Assembly (NCBI GenBank): GCA_003978405.1
Contig: QNZU01000085.1
Coordinates: 1 to 17,668, forward strand
Reading direction: 5' to 3'
Length of the DNA stretch: 17,668 nucleotides
DNA from: Sulfurospirillum sp.
Lineage (GTDB): Bacteria; Campylobacterota; Campylobacteria; Campylobacterales; QNZT01
The position numbers were made by a program, and so were the translations under genes. Position 1 is the first letter of the stretch; each line of letters begins with the position of its first letter. Under the pieces are notes generated by a model. It did not search any database. It saw only the letters and a list, made by a program, of their open reading frames with translations, and had not been told where the DNA came from. Positions 15,286 through 17,668 of the stretch are shown one piece after another.

Positions 15286-17405
15286 TGAGTCACAGTATAA
15301 AAATTGAATGCAATAATCAATCACTCATTTTTGAAGTTGATAAAGTTGCAAAACAAGCAAGCGGATCAGTCTTGCTTCGACAAAAAAACGCAGTAGTTTT
15401 AGCAGCAGTAGCATACGATGATATTGAAGTAGAAGAGGATTTTTTACCATTAACGGTTCAGTATGTGGAAAAAGCATATGCAGTAGCCAAAATTCCTGGA
15501 GGTTACATCAAAAGAGAGGCAAGACCTAGTGATTTTGAGACACTAACTTCAAGGATTATTGATAGAAGTTTAAGACCTCTATTCCCAGACGGATACAAAT
15601 ATCCTACTCAAATTACAGTGTTGGTTCTAAGTGCAGATGAAGAGGTAGATTTACAAACTATGGCTGTAAATGCAGCTTCAGCCGCTCTATTTTTATCGGA
15701 TATACCAATAGAGAGACTTTTAAGTGCTGTGAGGGTGGGCAAGAGTGAGAAAGAGCTATTTTTAAATCCAACTCAAGAAGAGTTAAAAAACGGTGAGTTG
15801 GATCTGCTTGTTTCTGGAGTTGATAGTGATCTGTTAATGATAGAGATGAAAGTAAATGGTGATGAGGATGGATTAAACGAACTTAATTCAGATGAGACTC
15901 TTGAGGCTCTTGAGTTTGCAAACAGTGCTATCAAAGAAGCTAGTAAAATATTTTATGATTCCCTCTTACCGTATAAAAAAGAGAGTTTTGAGTTTACATC
16001 AACTACAAGTGAAGTAGATGAAAAGATCATAGAGTATATCAAGTCTGAGAAGTTAGATTTACTAAAAGATGCGATAAAAAGTATGGCAAAATCTGAAAGA
16101 GCAGTTGAACTTAAAAAGATAGAAAAAGCGATACTAAATGAAAAGCCGGATTTTGATAAAGATAGTGTTGCATCAGCTCTTATGCAAGTAAAAAAAGAGA
16201 TTGTCCGAGATATGATTTTAAATGCCAAAATCAGAGCTGATGGCAGGGGCTTAAAGGATGTTCGTCCTATATCCATAGAAACGAATATTCTCCCCTCAGT
16301 CCATAGCTCTTGTCTCTTTACAAGAGGTCAAACTCAAGCACTTGTGGCACTAACTCTTGGCGATAGCAAAGATGCACAAAGTTACGATCTGCTTACTTCC
16401 AAAGAGACTCTTTATGAAAATTTTATGGTGCACTATAATTTTCCAGGATTCTCAGTAGGTGAAGCTTCACCACTTAAACCGCCAGGACGAAGAGAGCTAG
16501 GGCATGGAAATTTGGCAAAAAGAGCATTAGAGCCCTCAATTAGATTGCCAAAAAACCAAACTATAAGATTGGTATCAGAGATACTTGAATCAAACGGATC
16601 ATCTTCAATGGCTACTGTTTGTGGAGGCTCTATGGCACTAAAAGCGGCCGGAGTCGATGTAAAAAAACTAATCGCCGGGGTGGCAATGGGGCTTGTGGTA
16701 GAGGAAGATAAGTATGCGATACTAACTGACATCATGGGACTTGAAGATCATGATGGTGATATGGACTTTAAAATTGCCGGAAGCAAAGATGGAGTAACAG
16801 CCTTGCAGATGGATATCAAGCTAGGTGGAATTGACAAAGATATTTTAAAAGAGGCTATCTATCAAGCTAAAGATGCACTAAATCATATTCTTAATATTAT
16901 GGAAAGTTCAAGTGAAGATATAATCCTAAACTCCAATGCACTTCCTTCGATTTTGAGCTTTGAGCTTGATAGTTCAACTTTTGGTGCTATCATAGGTCAG
17001 GGTGGTAAAAATATCAAAGAGATCACCGAAAAATATGGAGTAAAAATTGATCTTGACAGACAAAACGGTATTGTAAAGATTGAGGGTAGTGATGATGTAA
17101 GTGTCAGTGAAGCAGCCGAGTTTGTTAAAGAAGTAGCTTCAAAAAGCAGTGATAGAAGAAATACGAAATCTATGCCTGAATTTAAAGAGGGACAAGTTTT
17201 TGATGCAGAGGTAAAACGAATTGTCGATTTTGGAGCTTTTGTTGAGTTACCTGGAAATGTCGATGGACTTCTTCATATCTCAAAACTATCAGATGAGAGA
17301 GTTGATAAAGTTACCGATATTCTCTCAATTGGAGAGAAGATTAAAGTCAAAATACTTGGAGTAAACGGAAATAAAATAGAACTCGGTTTTATCGAAAAAG
17401 TTTAA
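15285..17405 (+). CDS. pnp: Polyribonucleotide nucleotidyltransferase (PNPase)
   Basis: PNPase is a trimeric exoribonuclease that degrades RNA 3' to 5' by phosphorolysis, releasing nucleoside diphosphates. The 706-residue protein has a first RNase PH-like domain (VLLRQKNAVVLAAVAYDD and YAVAKIPGGYIKREARPSDF), an all-helical linker (about 215-310) and the catalytic second RNase PH domain. That second domain begins RADGRGLKDVRPI and includes FSVGEASPLKPPGRRELGHG and ESNGSSSMATVCGGSMALKA; the active-site LTDIMGLEDHDGDMDFK follows. The KH domain has its GQGG turn at 571-574, and an S1 domain (about 636-706, VDFGAFVELPGNVDGLLHIS) ends the protein. The start is GTG 15285, with AAGGAGA at 15274-15280 and overlap with the preceding stop. 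All domains are complete. Confidence 0.98.
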   Translation: MSHSIKIECNNQSLIFEVDKVAKQASGSVLLRQKNAVVLAAVAYDDIEVEEDFLPLTVQYVEKAYAVAKIPGGYIKREARPSDFETLTSRIIDRSLRPLFPDGYKYPTQITVLVLSADEEVDLQTMAVNAASAALFLSDIPIERLLSAVRVGKSEKELFLNPTQEELKNGELDLLVSGVDSDLLMIEMKVNGDEDGLNELNSDETLEALEFANSAIKEASKIFYDSLLPYKKESFEFTSTTSEVDEKIIEYIKSEKLDLLKDAIKSMAKSERAVELKKIEKAILNEKPDFDKDSVASALMQVKKEIVRDMILNAKIRADGRGLKDVRPISIETNILPSVHSSCLFTRGQTQALVALTLGDSKDAQSYDLLTSKETLYENFMVHYNFPGFSVGEASPLKPPGRRELGHGNLAKRALEPSIRLPKNQTIRLVSEILESNGSSSMATVCGGSMALKAAGVDVKKLIAGVAMGLVVEEDKYAILTDIMGLEDHDGDMDFKIAGSKDGVTALQMDIKLGGIDKDILKEAIYQAKDALNHILNIMESSSEDIILNSNALPSILSFELDSSTFGAIIGQGGKNIKEITEKYGVKIDLDRQNGIVKIEGSDDVSVSEAAEFVKEVASKSSDRRNTKSMPEFKEGQVFDAEVKRIVDFGAFVELPGNVDGLLHISKLSDERVDKVTDILSIGEKIKVKILGVNGNKIELGFIEKV

Positions 17406-17422
17406 TTTAATGACTCTTTTGG

Positions 17423-17428
17423 TAAAAT
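17423..17428 (+). promoter_or_regulatory. Probable -10 box of the atpE promoter
   Basis: TAAAAT after ACTCTTTTGG, 18 bases beyond the pnp stop, predicts a transcript start near 17434-17436. That coincides with the first base of the leader hairpin, so the hairpin would lie at the very 5' end of the atpE mRNA. Confidence 0.5.
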
Positions 17429-17433
17429 CTCCC

Positions 17434-17479
17434 CTTCAAAGTGATAAGTAGGGATACGCAAGCCGAACGGACTTTGAAG
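17434..17479 (+). promoter_or_regulatory. 5' leader hairpin of atpE mRNA
   Basis: CTTCAAAGT (17434-17442) pairs perfectly with ACTTTGAAG (17471-17479), a 9-bp stem around a purine-rich 28-base loop that contains GGGATACGCAAGCC and GAACGG. There is no T-tract after it, so it is not a terminator for pnp. The ribosome binding site AAGGAGA (17494-17500) lies 14 bases after the stem and stays free. A 5' stabilising stem for an abundant mRNA, a protein-binding site, or a ligand sensor are all possible. I do not recognise it as a known riboswitch. Confidence 0.55.
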
Positions 17480-17506
17480 AACAAATACTTTATAAGGAGA
17501 ACTTCG

Positions 17507-17668
17507 ATGAAGAAGATTCTATTTTTGATGCTTGCTCTAGCTACTGCTGCATTTGCAAGTGATGGTTCAGGAAGCGATATGATTAAAGCTTACTCTGTTG
17601 TTGCTGCTGGTGTTGGTCTTGGACTTGCTGCTCTTGGTGGAGCTATCGGTATGGGTCATACTGCTGCT
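17507..17668 (+). CDS. atpE: ATP synthase F0 subunit c (3' end off window)
   Basis: Subunit c forms the membrane rotor ring that couples ion flow to ATP synthesis. The 54 visible codons begin with a hydrophobic segment MKKILFLMLALATAAFA that looks like a cleavable signal sequence, followed by SDGSGSDMIKAYSVVAAGVG. The glycine-rich first rotor helix follows (GLGLAALGGAIGMGHTAA). The glycine/alanine repeat is diagnostic of the c subunit. The ion-binding carboxylate in helix 2 lies beyond the window, so proton versus sodium use cannot be judged. AAGGAGA stands 6 bases before the ATG. The gene has its own promoter and stands apart from any other atp gene in view, as I recall for Campylobacterota where atpE is away from the main operon. 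Confidence 0.95.
   Translation, partial: MKKILFLMLALATAAFASDGSGSDMIKAYSVVAAGVGLGLAALGGAIGMGHTAA

Noticed and set aside
15953..16735. Two minus-strand open frames of about 100 codons inside pnp.
   Set aside because: Both are Ser/Phe/Ile-rich antisense translations of conserved PNPase domains.
17449..17470. Loop of the atpE leader resembles half of a c-di-GMP-I riboswitch (GGGAcGCAAAGCC-like).
   Set aside because: Only one short stretch agrees, with an inserted base. The paired upstream part (CACAnGGCAAACC) and the second stem with its receptor are absent.
1..17668. Search for mobile elements, CRISPR repeats, toxin-antitoxin or defence genes.
   Set aside because: Every stretch longer than about 100 bases is accounted for by housekeeping genes or the RNA and leader regions described. 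No repeats, integrase or transposase motifs were seen.

Overview
The window is AT-rich, densely packed chromosomal DNA that looks like a core segment of a Campylobacterota (epsilonproteobacterial) genome, most plausibly a free-living Sulfurimonas- or Sulfuricurvum-like organism (genus is a guess). The support is the FlgL and LptD types, promoters with a good -10 after a T-rich stretch and little visible -35, and a gene order (guaA, hemD, purD, lptD, pnp, atpE) that as I recall resembles Helicobacter and Campylobacter. I see no insertion sequence, prophage, CRISPR array, toxin-antitoxin pair or integrase, and base use is even throughout.

Layout. Positions 1-1523 are on the minus strand: a truncated murA (peptidoglycan precursor), a tRNA-Leu(CAA) and the nucleoid protein gene hup, with a hairpin terminator squeezed between hup and the tRNA. 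From 1698 everything is on the plus strand: flgL (flagellar hook-filament junction), ftsK (chromosome translocase), guaA (GMP synthesis), a membrane protein likely of the DUF3137 type, hemD (haem synthesis), a structured non-coding RNA that I read as 6S RNA (the 'purD motif' position), purD (purine synthesis), lptD (LPS export to the outer membrane), an MlaD-like MCE lipid-transport protein, a short J-domain protein, a phosphoribosyltransferase-fold protein, pnp (RNA decay), and the start of atpE (ATP synthase c ring), which has its own promoter and a striking 5' leader hairpin.

The genes from purD to pnp have gaps of 16 bases or less, or overlap, so they look like one translationally coupled operon. 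It joins outer-membrane lipid/LPS assembly (lptD, mlaD) with two small, poorly understood proteins and an RNA-decay enzyme. Both small proteins have eroded signature motifs: HSD instead of HPD in the J-domain, and DEGCESG instead of DDGxATG in the phosphoribosyltransferase.

The window is mostly housekeeping and I find no clear new defence or mobile system. The best leads are the ftsK start (no standard start codon in front of an obvious first membrane segment), the atpE leader hairpin, the 6S-like RNA, the beta-rich C-terminus of the MCE protein, and the pair of motif-degenerate proteins ahead of pnp.
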